This document shows positions 11,060 to 26,285 of a stretch of 64,000 bases of DNA, piece after piece (the stretch's first letter is position 1; every line of letters starts with the position of its first letter). The notes below the pieces were generated by a model. The model saw only the letters and a program-made list of their open reading frames with translations, made no database searches and was not told the origin of the DNA. Origin of the DNA: Auanema rhodensis (lineage: Eukaryota > Nematoda > Chromadorea > Rhabditida > Rhabditidae); contig OZ059900.1 in NCBI GenBank assembly GCA_964057225.1, positions 15,143,638 through 15,207,637 on the forward strand, read 5' to 3'. The position numbers and the translations under genes are program-made.

Positions 11060-12425
11060 AAATACTGTGTTTTTGTATTTTTCTAGTGTTCAGCATGTAA
11101 AATGCTTCATTTTAGTATGTAACACGCTGAAATTCGTTGCATTTGACGACTCATATGAACAAAAATCGATTTAATCAATATTAGCCATAAGGGGCGTGCC
11201 CTCAGAATATGCTAATTTCCTTAATTTTCTAACCCCTGTTTTTTGTCGTGAAAGTGGAACTAGACGTTGTACGAACAATTTTGAGCTAGGTTTCATTGAC
11301 ATTGCATGAGTTTGAACACATGAAATCGTAAGTCAAAACCTAGTTTACAGCGAAATTTCCAAAAACTGGTTTTCCAGCATAATAAAATATTTCTCATGGG
11401 AAATACTGTGTTTTTGTATTTTTCTAGTGTTCAGCATGTGAAATGCTTCATTTTAGTATGTAACACGCTGAAATTCGTTGCATTTGACGACTCATATGAA
11501 CAAAAATCGATTTAATCAATATTAGCCATAAGGGGCGTGCCCTCAGAATATGCTAATTTTCTTAATTTTCTAACCCCTGTTTTTTGTCGTGAAAGTGGAA
11601 CTAGACGTTGTACAAACAATTTTGAGCTAGGTTTTATTGACATTGCATGAGTTTGAACACATGAAATCGTAAGTCAAAACCTTGTTTAGAGCGAAATTTC
11701 CAAAAACTGGTTTTCCAGCATAATAAAATATTTCTCATGGGAAATACTGTGTTTTTGTATTTTTCTAGTGTTCAGCATGTAAAATGCTTCATTTTAGTAT
11801 GTAACACGCTGAAATTCGTTGCATTTGACGACTCATATGAACAAAAATCGATTTAATCAATATTAGCCATAAGGGGCGTGCCCTCAGAATATGCTAATTT
11901 CCTTAATTTTCTAACCCCTGTTTTTTTGTCGTGAAAGTGGAACTAGACGTTGTACGAACAATTTTGAGCTAGGTTTCATTGACATTGCATGAGTTTGAAC
12001 ACATGAAATCGTAAGTCAAAACCTTGTTTACAGCGAAATTTCCAAAAACTGGTTTTCCAGCATAATAAAATATTTCTCATGGGAAATACTGTGTTTTTGT
12101 ATTTTTCTAGTGTTCAGCATGTAAAATGCTTCATTTTAGTATGTAACACGCTGAAATTCGTTGCATTTGACGACTCATATGAACAAAAATCGATTTAATC
12201 AATATTAGCCATAAGGGGCGTGCCCTCAGAATATGCTAATTCCCTTAATTTTCTAACCCCTGTTTTTTTGTCGTGAAAGTGGAACTAGACGTTGTACAAT
12301 CAATTTTGAGCTAGGTTTCATTGACATTGCATGAGTTTGAACACATGAAATCGTAAGTCAAAACCTTGTTTACAGCGAAATTTCCAAAAACTGGTTTTCC
12401 AGCATATTAAAATATTTCTCATGGG
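11060..12425 (+). repeat. B+ block, right copy (4 monomers)
   Basis: Second copy of the 9352-11059 series. 'cctagtttac' is at 11340, 'catgtgaaat' at 11435, 'tttagagcg' at 11687, and 'tacaatc' plus 'catattaaaat' near 12295 and 12404. It is one monomer shorter than the left copy. Confidence 0.85.
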
Positions 12426-15400
12426 AAATACTGTGTTTTTGTATTTTTCTAGTGTTCAGCATGTAAAATGCTTCATTTTAGTATGTAACACGCTGAAATT
12501 CGTTGCATTTGACGACTCATATGAACAAAAATCGATTTAATCAATATTAGCCATAAGGGGCGTGCCCTCAGAATATGCTAATTCCCTTAATTTTCTAACC
12601 CCTGTTTTTTTGTCGTGAAAGTGGGACTAGACGTTGTACGAACAATTTTGAGCTAGGTTTCATTGACATTGCATGAGTTTGAACACATGAAATCGTAAGT
12701 CAAAACCTTGTTTACAGCGAAATTTCCAAAAACTGGTTTTCCAGCATAATAAAATATTTTTCATGGGAAATACTGTGTTTTTGTATTTTTCTAGTGTTCA
12801 GCATGTAAAATACTTCATTTTAGTATGTAACACGCTGAAATTCGTTGCATTTGACGACTCATATGAACAAAAATCGATTTAATTAATATTAGCCATAAGG
12901 GGCGTGCCCTCAGAATATGCTAATTTCCTTAATTTTCTAACCTCTGTTTTTTTGTCGTGAAAGTGGGACTAGACGTTGTACGAACAATTTTGAGCTAGGT
13001 TTCATTGACATTGCATGAGTTTGAACACATGAAATCGTAAGTCAAAACCTTGTTTACAGCGAAATTTCCAAAAACTGGTTTTCCAGCATAATAAAATATT
13101 TCTCATGGGAAATACTGTGTTTTTGTATTTTTCTAGTGTTCAGCATGTGAAATGCTTCATTTTAGTATGTAACACGCTGAAATTCGTTGCATTTGACGAC
13201 TCATATGAACAAAAATCGATTTAATCAATATTAGCCATAAGGGGCGTGCCCTCAGAATATGCTAATTCCCTTAATTTTCTAACCCCTGTTTTTTTGTCGT
13301 GAAAGTGGAACTAGACGTTGTACGAACAATTTTGAGCTAGGTTTCATTGACATTGCATGAGTTTGAACACATTAAATCGTAAGTCAAAACCTTGTTTACA
13401 GCGAAATTTCCAAAAACTGGTTTTCCAGCATAATAAAATATTTCTCATGGGAAATACTGTGTTTTTGTATTTTTCTAGTGTTCAGCATGTAAAATGCTTC
13501 ATTTTAGTATGTAACACGCTGAAATTCGTTGCATTTGACGACTCATATGAACAAAAATCGATTTAATCAATATTAGCCATAAGGGGCGTGCCCTCAGAAT
13601 ATGCTAATTTCCTTAATTTTCTAACCCCTGTTTTTTTGTCGTGAAAGTGGGACTAGACGTTGTACGAACAATTTTGAGCTAGGTTTCATTGACATTGCAT
13701 GAGTTTGAACACATGAAATCGTAAGTCAAAACCTTGTTTACAGCGAAATTTCCAAAAACTGGTTTTCCAGCATAATAAAATATTTCTCATGGGAAATACT
13801 GTGTTTTTGTATTTTTCTAGTGTTCAGCATGTAAAATGCTTCATTTTAGTATGTAACACGCTGAAATTCGTTGCATTTGACGACTCATATGAACAAAAAT
13901 CGATTTAATCAATATTAGCCATAAGGGGCGTGCCCTCAGAATATGCTAATTTCCTTAATTTTCTAACCCCTGTTTTTTTGTCGTGAAAGTGGAACTAGAC
14001 GTTGTACGAACAATTTTGAGCTAGGTTTCATTGACATTGCATGAGTTTGAACACATGAAATCGTAAGTCAAAACCTTGTTTACAGCGAAATTTCCAAAAA
14101 CTGGTTTTCCAGCATAATAAAATATTTCTCATGGGAAATACTGTGTTTTTGTATTTTTCTAGTGTTCAGCATGTAAAATGCTTCATTTTAGTATGTAACA
14201 CGCTGAAATTCGTTGCATTTGACGACTCATATGAACAAAAATCGATTTAATCAATATTAGCCATAAGGGGCGTGCCCTCAGAATATGCTAATTTCCTTAA
14301 TTTTCTAACCGCTGTTTTTTGGCCGTGAAAGTGGGACTAGACGTTGTACAAACAATTTTGAGCTAGGTTTTATTGACATTGCATGAGTTTGAACACATGA
14401 AATCGTAAGTCAAAACCTTGTTTACAGCGAAATTTCCAAAAACTGGTTTTCCAGCATAATAAAATATTTCTCATGGGAAATACTGTGTTTTTGTATTTTT
14501 CTAGTGTTCAGCATGTAAAATGCTTCATTTTAGTATGTAACACGCTGAAATTCGTTGCATTTGACGACTCATATGAACAAAAATCGATTTAATCAATATT
14601 AGCCATAAGGGGCGTGCCCTCAGAATATGCTAATTTCCTTAATTTTCTAACCCCTGTTTTTTTGTCGTGAAAGTGGGACTAGACGTTGTACGAACAATTT
14701 TGAGCTAGGTTTCATTGACATTGCATGAGTTTGAACACATGAAATCGTAAGTCAAAACCTTGTTTACAGCGAAATTTCCAAAAACTGGTTTTCCAGCATA
14801 ATAAAATATTTCTCATGGGAAATACTGTGTTTTTGTATTTTTCTAGTGTTCAGCATGTAAAATGCTTCATTTTAGTATGTAACACGCTGAAATTCGTTGC
14901 ATTTGACGACTCATATGAACAAAAATCGATTTAATCAATATTAGCCATAAGGGGCGTGCCCTCAGAATATGCTAATTCCCTTAATTTTCTAACCCCTGTT
15001 TTTTTGTCGTGAAAGTGGGACTAGACGTTGTACGAACAATTTTGAGCTAGGTTTCATTGACATTGCATGAGTTTGAACACATGAAATCGTAAGTCAAAAC
15101 CTTGTTTACAGCGAAATTTCCAAAAACTGGTTTTCCAGCATAATAAAATATTTCTCATGGGAAATACTGTGTTTTTGTATTTTTCTAGTGTTCAGCATGT
15201 AAAATGCTTCATTTTAGTATGTAACACGCTGAAATTCGTTGCATTTGACGACTCATATGAACAAAAATCGATTTAATCAATATTAGCCATAAGGGGCGTG
15301 CCCTCAGAATATGCTAATTTCCTTAATTTTCTAACCCCTGTTTTTTTGTCGGGAAAGTGGGACTAGACGTTGTACGAACAATTTTGAGCTAGGTTTCATT

Positions 15401-17559
15401 GACATTGCATGAGTTTGAACACATGAAATCGTAAGTCAAAACCTTGTTTACAGCGAAATTTCCAAAAACTGGTTTTCCAGCATAATAAAATATTTCTCAT
15501 GGGAAATACTGTGTTTTTGTATTTTTCTAGTGTTCAGCATGTAAAATGCTTCATTTTAGTATGTAACACGCTGAAATTCGTTGCATTTGACGACTCATAT
15601 GAACAAAAATCGATTTAATCAATATTAGCCATAAGGGGCGTGCCCTCAGAATATGCTAATTTCCTTAATTTTCTAACCCCTGTTTTTTGGCCGTGAAAGT
15701 GGGACTAGACGTTGTACAAACAATTTTGAGCTAGGTTTTATTGACATTGCATGAGTTTGAACACATGAAATCGTAAGTCAAAACCTTGTTTACAGCGAAA
15801 TTTCCAAAAACTGGTTTTCCAGCATAATAAAATATTTCTCATGGGAAATACTGTGTTTTTGTATTTTTCAAGTGTTCAGCATGTAAAATGCTTCATTTTA
15901 GTATGTAACACGCTGAAATTCGTTGCATTTGACGACTCATATGAACAAAAATCGATTTAATCAATATTAGCCATAAGGGGCGTGCCCTCAGAATATGCTA
16001 ATTTCCTTAATTTTCTAACCCCTGTTTTTTTGTCGTGAAAGTGGGACTAGACGTTGTACGAACAATTTTGAGCTAGGTTTCATTGACATTGCATGAGTTT
16101 GAACACATGAAATCGTAAGTCAAAACCTTGTTTACAGCGAAATTTCCAAAAACTGGTTTTCCAGCATAATAAAATATTTCTCATGGGAAATACTGTGTTT
16201 TTGTATTTTTCTAGTGTTCAGCATGTAAAATGCTTCATTTTAGTATGTAACACGCTGAAATTCGTTGCATTTGACGACTCATATGAACAAAAATCGATTT
16301 AATCAATATTAGCCATAAGGGGCGTGCCCTCAGAATATGCTAATTCCCTTAATTTTCTAACCCCTGTTTTTTTGTCGTGAAAGTGGAACTAGACGTTGTA
16401 CAAACAATTTTGAGCTAGGTTTCATTGACATTGCATGAGTTTGAACACATGAAATCGTAAGTCAAAACCTTGTTTACAGCGAAATTTCCAAAAACTGGTT
16501 TTCCAGCATAATAAAATATTTCTCATGGGAAATACTGTGTTTTTGTATTTTTCTAGTGTTCAGCATGTAAAATGCTTCATTTTAGTATGTAACACGCTGA
16601 AATTCGTTGCATTTGACGACTCATATGAACAAAAATCGATTTAATCAATATTAGCCATAAGGGGCGTGCCCTCAGAATATGCTAATTTCCTTAATTTTCT
16701 AACCCCTGTTTTTTTGTCGTGAAAGTGGAACTAGACGTTGTACGAACAATTTTGAGCTAGGTTTCATTGACATTGCATGAGTTTGAACACATGAAATCGT
16801 AAGTCAAAACCTTATTTACAGCGAAATTTCCAAAAACTGGTTTTCCAGCATAATAAAATATTTCTCATGGGAAATACTTTGTTTTTGTATTTTTCTAGTG
16901 TTCAGCATGTAAAATGGTTCATTTTAGTGTATGTTACACGCTGAAATTCGTTGCATTTGACGACTCATATGAACAAAAATCGATTTAATCAATATTAGCC
17001 ATAAGGGGCGTGCCCTCAGAATATGCTAATTTCCTTAATTTTTTAACCCCTGTTTTTTTGTCGTGAAAGTGGAACTAGACGTTGTACGAACAATTTTGAG
17101 CTAGGTTTCATTGACATTGCATGAGTTTGAACACATGAAATCGTAAGTCAAAACCTTGTTTACAGCGAAATTTCCAAAAACTGGTTTTCCAGCATAATAA
17201 AATATTTCTCATGGGAAATACTGTGTTTTTGTATTTTTCTAGTGTTCAGCATGTAAAATGGTTCATTTTAGTGTATGTTACACGCTGAAATTCGTTGCAT
17301 TTGACGACTCATATGAACAAAAATCGATTTAATCAATATTAGCCATAAGGGGCGTGCCCTCAGAATATGCTAATTTCCTTAATTTTTTAACCCCTGTTTT
17401 TTTGTCGTGAAAGTGGAACTAGACGTTGTACGAACAATTTTGAGCTAGGTTTCATTGACATTGCATGAGTTTGAACACATGAAATCGTAAGTCAAAACCT
17501 TGTTTACAGCGAAATTTCCAAAAACTGGTTTTCCAGCATAATAAAATATTTCTCATGGG

Positions 17560-18241
17560 AAATACTGTGTTTTTGTATTTTTCTAGTGTGCAGCATGTAA
17601 AATGCTTCATTTTAGTATGTAACACGCTGAAATTCGTTGCATTTGACGACTCATATGAACAAAAATCGATTTAATCAATATTAGCCATAAGGGGCGTGCC
17701 CTCAGAATATGCTAATTTCCTTAATTTTCTAACCCCTGTTTTTTGTCGTGAAAGTGGAACTAGACGTTGTACGAACAATTTTGAGCTAGGTTTCATTGAC
17801 ATTGCATGAGTTTGAACACATGAAATCGTAAGTCAAAACCTAGTTTACAGCGAAATTTCCAAAAACTGGTTTTCCAGCATAATAAAATATTTCTCATGGG
17901 AAATACTGTGTTTTTGTATTTTTCTAGTGTTCAGCATGTGAAATGCTTCATTTTAGTATGTAACACGCTGAAATTCGTTGCATTTGACGACTCATATGAA
18001 CAAAAATCGATTTAATCAATATTAGCCATAAGGGGCGTGCCCTCAGAATATGCTAATTTCCTTAATTTTCTAACCCCTGTTTTTTGTCGTGAAAGTGGAA
18101 CTAGACGTTGTACAAACAATTTTGAGCTAGGTTTTATTGACATTGCATGAGTTTGAACACATGAAATCGTAAGTCAAAACCTTGTTTAGAGCGAAATTTC
18201 CAAAAACTGGTTTTCCAGCATAATAAAATATTTCTCATGGG
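17560..18241 (+). repeat. B+ two-monomer cassette 'cctagtttac / tttagagcg'
   Basis: A two-monomer cassette defined by six-T runs, 'cctagtttac', 'catgtgaaat', 'tacaaac', 'ttttattg' and 'tttagagcg'. The 'tttagagcg' mark occurs six times in the B+ array, near 9977, 11687, 18187, 19552, 23653 and 26733. The last two instances keep 'cttgtttac' in the first monomer, so they are an older or recombined form. Confidence 0.8.
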
Positions 18242-21200
18242 AAATACTGTGTTTTTGTATTTTTCTAGTGTTCAGCATGTAAAATGCTTCATTTTAGTAT
18301 GTAACACGCTGAAATTCGTTGCATTTGACGACTCATATGAACAAAAATCGATTTAATCAATATTAGCCATAAGGGGCGTGCCCTCAGAATATGCTAATTT
18401 TCTTAATTTTCTAACCCCTGTTTTTTTGTCGTGAAAGTGGAACTAGACGTTGTACGAACAATTTTGAGCTAGGTTTCATTGACATTGCATGAGTTTGAAC
18501 ACATGAAATCGTAAGTCAAAACCTTGTTTACAGCGAAATTTCCAAAAACTGGTTTTCCAGCATAATAAAATATTTCTCATGGGAAATACTGTGTTTTTGT
18601 ATTTTTCTAGTGTTCAGCATGTAAAATGCTTCATTTTAGTATGTAACACGCTGAAATTCGTTGCATTTGACTACTCATATGAACAAAAATCGATTTAATC
18701 AATATTAGCCATAAGGGGCGTGCCCTCAGAATATGCTAATTTCCTTAATTTTCTAACCCCTGTTTTTTTGTCGTGAAAGTGGAACTAGACGTTGTACGAA
18801 CAATTTTGAGCTAGGTTTCATTGACATTGCATGAGTTTGAACACATGAAATCGTAAGTCAAAACCTAGTTTACAGCGAAATTTCCAAAAACTGGTTTTCC
18901 AGCATAATAAAATATTTCTCATGGGAAATACTGTGTTTTTGTATTTTTCTAGTGTTCAGCATGTAAAATGCTTCATTTTAGTATGTAACACGCTGAAATT
19001 CGTTGCATTTGACGACTCATATGAACAAAAATCGATTTAATCAATATTAGCCATAAGGGGCGTGCCCTCAGAATATGCTAATTTCCTTAATTTTCTAACC
19101 CCTGTTTTTTGTCGTGAAAGTGGAACTAGACGTTGTACGAACAATTTTGAGCTAGGTTTCATTGACATTGCATGAGTTTGAACACATGAAATCGTAAGTC
19201 AAAACCTAGTTTACAGCGAAATTTCCAAAAACTGGTTTTCCAGCATAATAAAATATTTCTCATGGGAAATACTGTGTTTTTGTATTTTTCTAGTGTTCAG
19301 CATGTGAAATGCTTCATTTTAGTATGTAACACGCTGAAATTCGTTGCATTTGACGACTCATATGAACAAAAATCGATTTAATCAATATTAGCCATAAGGG
19401 GCGTGCCCTCAGAATATGCTAATTTCCTTAATTTTCTAACCCCTGTTTTTTGTCGTGAAAGTGGAACTAGACGTTGTACAAACAATTTTGAGCTAGGTTT
19501 TATTGACATTGCATGAGTTTGAACACATGAAATCGTAAGTCAAAACCTTGTTTAGAGCGAAATTTCCAAAAACTGGTTTTCCAGCATAATAAAATATTTC
19601 TCATGGGAAATACTGTGTTTTTGTATTTTTCTAGTGTTCAGCATGTAAAATGCTTCATTTTAGTATGTAACACGCTGAAATTCGTTGCATTTGACGACTC
19701 ATATGAACAAAAATCGATTTAATCAATATTAGCCATAAGGGGCGTGCCCTCAGAATATGCTAATTTCCTTAATTTTCTAACCCCTGTTTTTTTGTCGTGA
19801 AAGTGGAACTAGACGTTGTACGAACAATTTTGAGCTAGGTTTCATTGACATTGCATGAGTTTGAACACATGAAATCGTAAGTCAAAACCTTGTTTACAGC
19901 GAAATTTCCAAAAACTGGTTTTCCAGCATAATAAAATATTTCTCATGGGAAATACTGTGTTTTTGTATTTTTCTAGTGTTCAGCATGTAAAATGCTTCAT
20001 TTTAGTATGTAACACGCTGAAATTCGTTGCATTTGACGACTCATATGAACAAAAATCGATTTAATCAATATTAGCCATAAGGGGCGTGCCCTCAGAATAT
20101 GCTAATTTCCTTAATTTTCTAACCCCTGTTTTTTTGTCGTGAAAGTGGAACTAGACGTTGTACGAACAATTTTGAGCTAGGTTTCATTGACATTGCATGA
20201 GTTTGAACACATGAAATCGTAAGTCAAAACCTTGTTTACAGCGAAATTTCCAAAAACTGGTTTTCCAGCATAATAAAATATTTCTCATGGGAAATACTGT
20301 GTTTTTGTATTTTTCTAGTGTTCAGCATGTAAAATGCTTCATTTTAGTATGTAACACGCTGAAATTCGTTGCATTTGACTACTCATATGAACAAAAATCG
20401 ATTTAATCAATATTAGCCATAAGGGGCGTGCCCTCAGAATATGCTAATTTCCTTAATTTTCTAACCCCTGTTTTTTTGTCGTGAAAGTGGAACTAGACGT
20501 TGTACGAACAATTTTGAGCTAGGTTTCATTGACATTGCATGAGTTTGAACACATGAAATCGTAAGTCAAAACCTTGCTTACAGCGAAATTTCCAAAAACT
20601 GGTTTTCCAGCATAATAAAATATTTCTCATGGGAAATACTGTGTTTTTGTATTTTTCTAGTGTTCAGCATGTAAAATGCTTCATTTTAGTATGTAACACG
20701 CTGAAATTCGTTGCATTTGACGACTCATATGAACAAAAATCGATTTAATCAATATTAGCCATAAGGGGCGTGCCCTCAGAATATGCTAATTTCCTTAATT
20801 TTCTAACCCCTGTTTTTTTGTCGTGAAAGTGGAACTAGACGTTGTACGAACAATTTTGAGCTAGGTTTCATTGACATTGCATGAGTTTGAACACATGAAA
20901 TCGTAAGTCAAAACCTTGTTTACAGCGAAATTTCCAAAAACTTCTTTTCCAGTATAATAAAATATTTCTCATGGGAAATACTGTGTTTTTGTATTTTTCT
21001 AGTGTTCAGCATGTAAAATGCTTCATTTTAGTATGTAACACGCTGAAATTCGTTGCATTTGACGACTCATATGAACAAAAATCGATTTAATCAATATTAG
21101 CCATAAGGGGCGTGCCCTCAGAATATGCTAATTTCCTTAATTTTCTAACCCCTGTTTTTTTGTCGTGAAAGTGGAACTAGACGTTGTACGAACAATTTTG

Positions 21201-24200
21201 AGCTAGGTTTCATTGACATTGCATGAGTTTGAACACATGAAATCGTAAGTCAAAACCTTGTTTACAGCGAAATTTCCAAAAACTGGTTCTCCAGCATAAT
21301 AAAATATTTCTCATGGGAAATACTGTGTTTTTGTATTTTTCTAGTGTTCAGCATGTAAAATGGTTCATTTTAGTGTATGTAACACGCTGAAATTCGTTGC
21401 ATTTGACGACTCATATGAACAAAAATCGATTTAATCAATATTAGCCATAAGGGGCGTGCCCTCAGAATATGCTAATTTCCTTAATTTTCTAACCCCTGTT
21501 TTTTTGTCGTGAAAGTGGAACTAGACGTTGTACGAACAATTTTGAGCTAGGTTTCATTGACATTGCATGAGTTTGAACACATGAAATCGTAAGTCAAAAC
21601 CTTGTTTACAGCGAAATTTCCAAAAACTGGTTTTCCAGCATAATAAAATATTTCTCATGGGAAATACTGTGTTTTTGTATTTTTCTAGTGTTCAGCATGT
21701 AAAATGCTTCATTTTAGTTTGTAACACGCTGAAATTCGTTGCATTTGACGACTCATATGAACAAAAATCGATTTAATCAATATTAGCCATAAGGGGCGTG
21801 CCCTCAGAATATGCTAATTTCCTTAATTTTTTAACCCCTGTTTTTTTGTCGTGAAAGTGGAACTAGACGTTGTACGAACAATTTTGAGCTAGGTTTCATT
21901 GACATTGCATGAGTTTGAACACATGAAATCGTAAGTCAAAACCTTGTTTACAGCGAAATTTCCAAAAACTGGTTTTCCAGCATAATAAAATATTTCTCAT
22001 GGGAAATACTGTGTTTTTGTATTTTTCTAGTGTTCAGCATGTAAAATGCTTCATTTTAGTATGTAACACGCTGAAATTCGTTGCATTTGACGACTCATAT
22101 GAACAAAAATCGATTTAATCAATATTAGCCATAAGGGGCGTGCCCTCAGAATATGCTAATTTCCTTAATTTTCTAACCCCTGTTTTTTGTCGTGAAAGTG
22201 GAACTAGACGTTGTACGAACAATTTTGAGCTAGGTTTCATTGACATTGCATGAGTTTGAACACATGAAATCGTAAGTCAAAACCTTGTTTACAGCGAAAT
22301 TTCCAAAAACTGGTTTTCCAGCATAATAAAATATTTCTCATGGGAAATACTGTGTTTTTGTATTTTTCTAGTGTTCAGCATGTGAAATGCTTCATTTTAG
22401 TATGTAACACGCTGAAATTCGTTGCATTTGACGACTCATATGAACAAAAATCGATTTAATCAATATTAGCCATAAGGGGCGTGCCCTCAGAATATGCTAA
22501 TTTCCTTAATTTTCTAACCCCTGTTTTTTTGTCGTGAAAGTGGAACTAGACGTTGTACGAACAATTTTGAGCTAGGTTTCATTGACATTGCATGAGTTTG
22601 AACACATGAAATCGTAAGTCAAAACCTTGTTTACAGCGAAATTTCCAAAAACTGGTTTTCCAGCATAATAAAATATTTCTCATGGGAAATACTGTGTTTT
22701 TGTATTTTTCTAGTGTTCAGCATGTAAAATGCTTCATTTTAGTTTGTAACACGCTGAAATTCGTTGCATTTGACGACTCATATGAACAAAAATCGATTTA
22801 ATCAATATTAGCCATAAGGGGCGTGCCCTCAGAATATGCTAATTTCCTTAATTTTTTAACCCCTGTTTTTTTGTCGTGAAAGTGGAACTAGACGTTGTAC
22901 GAACAATTTTGAGCTAGGTTTCATTGACATTGCATGAGTTTGAACACATGAAATCGTAAGTCAAAACCTTGTTTACAGCGAAATTTCCAAAAACTGGTTT
23001 TCCAGCATAATAAAATATTTCTCATGGGAAATACTGTGTTTTTGTATTTTTCTAGTGTTCAGCATGTAAAATGCTTCATTTTAGTATGTAACACGCTGAA
23101 ATTCGTTGCATTTGACGACTCATATGAACAAAAATCGATTTAATCAATATTAGCCATAAGGGGCGTGCCCTCAGAATATGCTAATTTCCTTAATTTTCTA
23201 ACCCCTGTTTTTTGTCGTGAAAGTGGAACTAGACGTTGTACGAACAATTTTGAGCTAGGTTTCATTGACATTGCATGAGTTTGAACACATGAAATCGTAA
23301 GTCAAAACCTTGTTTACAGCGAAATTTCCAAAAACTGGTTTTCCAGCATAATAAAATATTTCTCATGGGAAATACTGTGTTTTTGTATTTTTCTAGTGTT
23401 CAGCATGTGAAATGCTTCATTTTAGTATGTAACACGCTGAAATTCGTTGCATTTGACGACTCATATGAACAAAAATCGATTTAATCAATATTAGCCATAA
23501 GGGGCGTGCCCTCAGAATATGCTAATTTCCTTAATTTTCTAACCCCTGTTTTTTGTCGTGAAAGTGGAACTAGACGTTGTACAAACAATTTTGAGCTAGG
23601 TTTTATTGACATTGCATGAGTTTGAACACATGAAATCGTAAGTCAAAACCTTGTTTAGAGCGAAATTTCCAAAAACTGGTTTTCCAGCATAATAAAATAT
23701 TTCTCATGGGAAATACTGTGTTTTTGTATTTTTCTAGTGTTCAGCATGTAAAATGCTTCATTTTAGTATGTAACACGCTGAAATTCGTTGCATTTGACGA
23801 CTCATATGAACAAAAATCGATTTAATCAATATTAGCTATAAGGGGCGTGCCCTCAGAATATGCTAATTTCCTTAATTTTCGAACCCCTGTTTTTTTTGTC
23901 GTGAAAGTGGAACTAGACGTTGTACGAACAATTTTGAGCTAGGTGTCATTGACATTGCATGAGTTTGAACACATGAAATCGTAAGTCAAAACCTTGTTTA
24001 CAGCGAAATTTCCAAAAACTGGTTTTCCAGCATAATAAAATATTTCTCATGGGAAATACTGTGTTTTTGTATTTTTCTAGTGTTCAGCATGTAAAATGCT
24101 TCATTTTAGTATGTAACACGCTGAAATTCGTTGCATTTGACGACTCATATGAACAAAAATCGATTTAATCAATATTAGCCATAAGGGGCGTGCCCTCAGA

Positions 24201-24929
24201 ATATGCTAATTTCCTTAATTTTCTAACCCCTGTTTTTTTGTCGTGAAAGTGGAACTAGACGTTGTACGAACAATTTTGAGCTAGGTTTCATTGACATTGC
24301 ATGAGTTTGAACACATGAAATCGTAAGTCAAAACCTTGCTTACAGCGAAATTTCCAAAAACTGGTTTTCCAGCATAATTAAATATTTCTCATGGGAAATA
24401 CTGTGTTTTTGTATTTTTCTAGTGTTCAGCATGTAAAATGTTTCATTTTAGTATGTAACACGCTGAAATTCGTTGCATTTGACGACTCATATGAACAAAA
24501 ATCGATTTAATCAATATTAGCCATAAGGGGCGTGCCCTCAGAATATGCTAATTTCCTTAATTTTCTAACCCCTGTTTTTTTGTCGTGAAAGTGGAACTAG
24601 ACGTTGTACGAACAATTTTGAGCTAGGTTTCATTGACATTGCATGAGGTTGAACACATGAAATCGTAAGTCAAAACCTTGTTTACAGCGAAATTTCCAAA
24701 AACTGGTTTTCCAGCATAATAAAATATTTCTCATGGGAAATACTGTGTTTTTGTATTTTTCTAGTGTTCAGCATGTAAAATGCTTCATTTTAGTATGTAA
24801 CACGCTGAAATTCGTTGCATTTGACGACTCATATGAACAAAAATCGATTTAATCAATATTAGCCATAAGGGGCGTGCCCTCAGAATATGCTAATTTCCTT
24901 AATTTTCTAACCCCTGTTTTTTTTGTCGT

Positions 24930-26285
24930 GAAAGTGGAACTAGACGTTGTACGAACAATTTTGAGCTAGGTTTCATTGACATTGCATGAGGTTGAACACA
25001 TGAAATCGTAAGTCAAAACCTTGTTTACAGCGAAATTTCCAAAAACTGGTTTTCCAGTATAATAAAATATTTCTCATGGGAAATACTGTGTTTTTGTATT
25101 CTTCTAGTGTTCAGCATGTAAAATGCTTCATTTTAGTATGTAACACGCTGAAATTCGTTGCATTTGACGACTCATATGAACAAAAATCGATTTAATCAAT
25201 ATTAGCCATAAGGGGCGTGCCCTCAGAATATGCTAATTTCCTTAATTTTCTAACCCCTGTTTTTTTTGTCGTGAAAGTGGAACTAGACGTTGTACAAACA
25301 ATTTTGAGCTAGGTTTCATTGACATTGCATGAGTTTGAACACATGAAATCGTAAGTCAAAACCTTGTTTACAGCGAAATTTCCAAAAACTGGTTTTCCAG
25401 CATAATAAAATATTTCTCATGAGAAATACTGTGTTTTTGTATTTTTCTAGTGTTCAGCATGTAAAATGCTTCATTTAAGTATGTAACACGCTGAAATTCG
25501 TTGCATTTGACGACTCATATGAACAAAAATCGATTTAATCAATATTAGCCATAAGGGGCGTGCCCTCAGAATATGCTAATTTCCTTAATTTTCTAACCCC
25601 TGTTTTTTTGTCGTGAAAGTGGAACTAGACGTTGTACGAACAATTTTGAGCTAGGTTTCATTGACATTGCATGAGTTTGAACACATGAAATCGTAAGTCA
25701 AAACCTTGTTTACAGCGAAATTTCCAAAAACTGGTTTTCCAGCATAATAAAATATTTCTCATGGGAAATACTGTGTTTTTGTATTTTTCTAGTGTTCAGC
25801 ATGTAAAATGCTTCATTTTAGTATGTAACACGCTGAAATTCGTTGCATTTGACGACTCATATGAACAAAAATCGATTTAATCAATATTAGCCATAAGGGG
25901 CGTGCCCTCAGAATATGCTAATTTCCTTAATTTTCTAACCCCTGTTTTTTTGTCGTGAAAGTGGAACTAGACGTTGTACGAACAATTTTGAGCTAGGTTT
26001 CCATGACATTGCATGAGTTTGAACACATGAAATCGTAAGTCAAAACCTTGTTTACAGCGAAATTTCCAAAAACTGGTTTTCCAGCATAATAAAATATTTC
26101 TCATGAGAAATACTGTGTTTTTGTATTTTTCTAGTGTTCAGCATGTAAAATGCTTCACTTAAGTATGTAACACGCTGAAATTCGTTGCATTTGACGACTG
26201 ATATGAACAAAAATCGATTTAATCAATATTAGACATAAGGGGCGTGCCCTCAGAATATGCTAATTTCCTTAATTTTCTAACCCCT
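24930..26285 (+). repeat. B+ four-monomer segmental duplication, left copy
   Basis: Rare variants 'gaggttgaac', 'ccagtataat', 'attcttctag', eight T, 'tacaaac', 'catgagaaat', 'catttaagt', 'tttccatgac', 'cttcacttaag', 'gactgatatg' and 'tagacataag' all recur exactly 3420 bp (10 monomers) to the right. Confidence 0.88.

Noticed and set aside
13357-13566. 69-codon plus-strand ORF in the B array
   Set aside because: It exists only because one monomer has 'acattaaat' instead of 'acatgaaat', which removes a stop codon found in the other monomers. No start context, no family resemblance.
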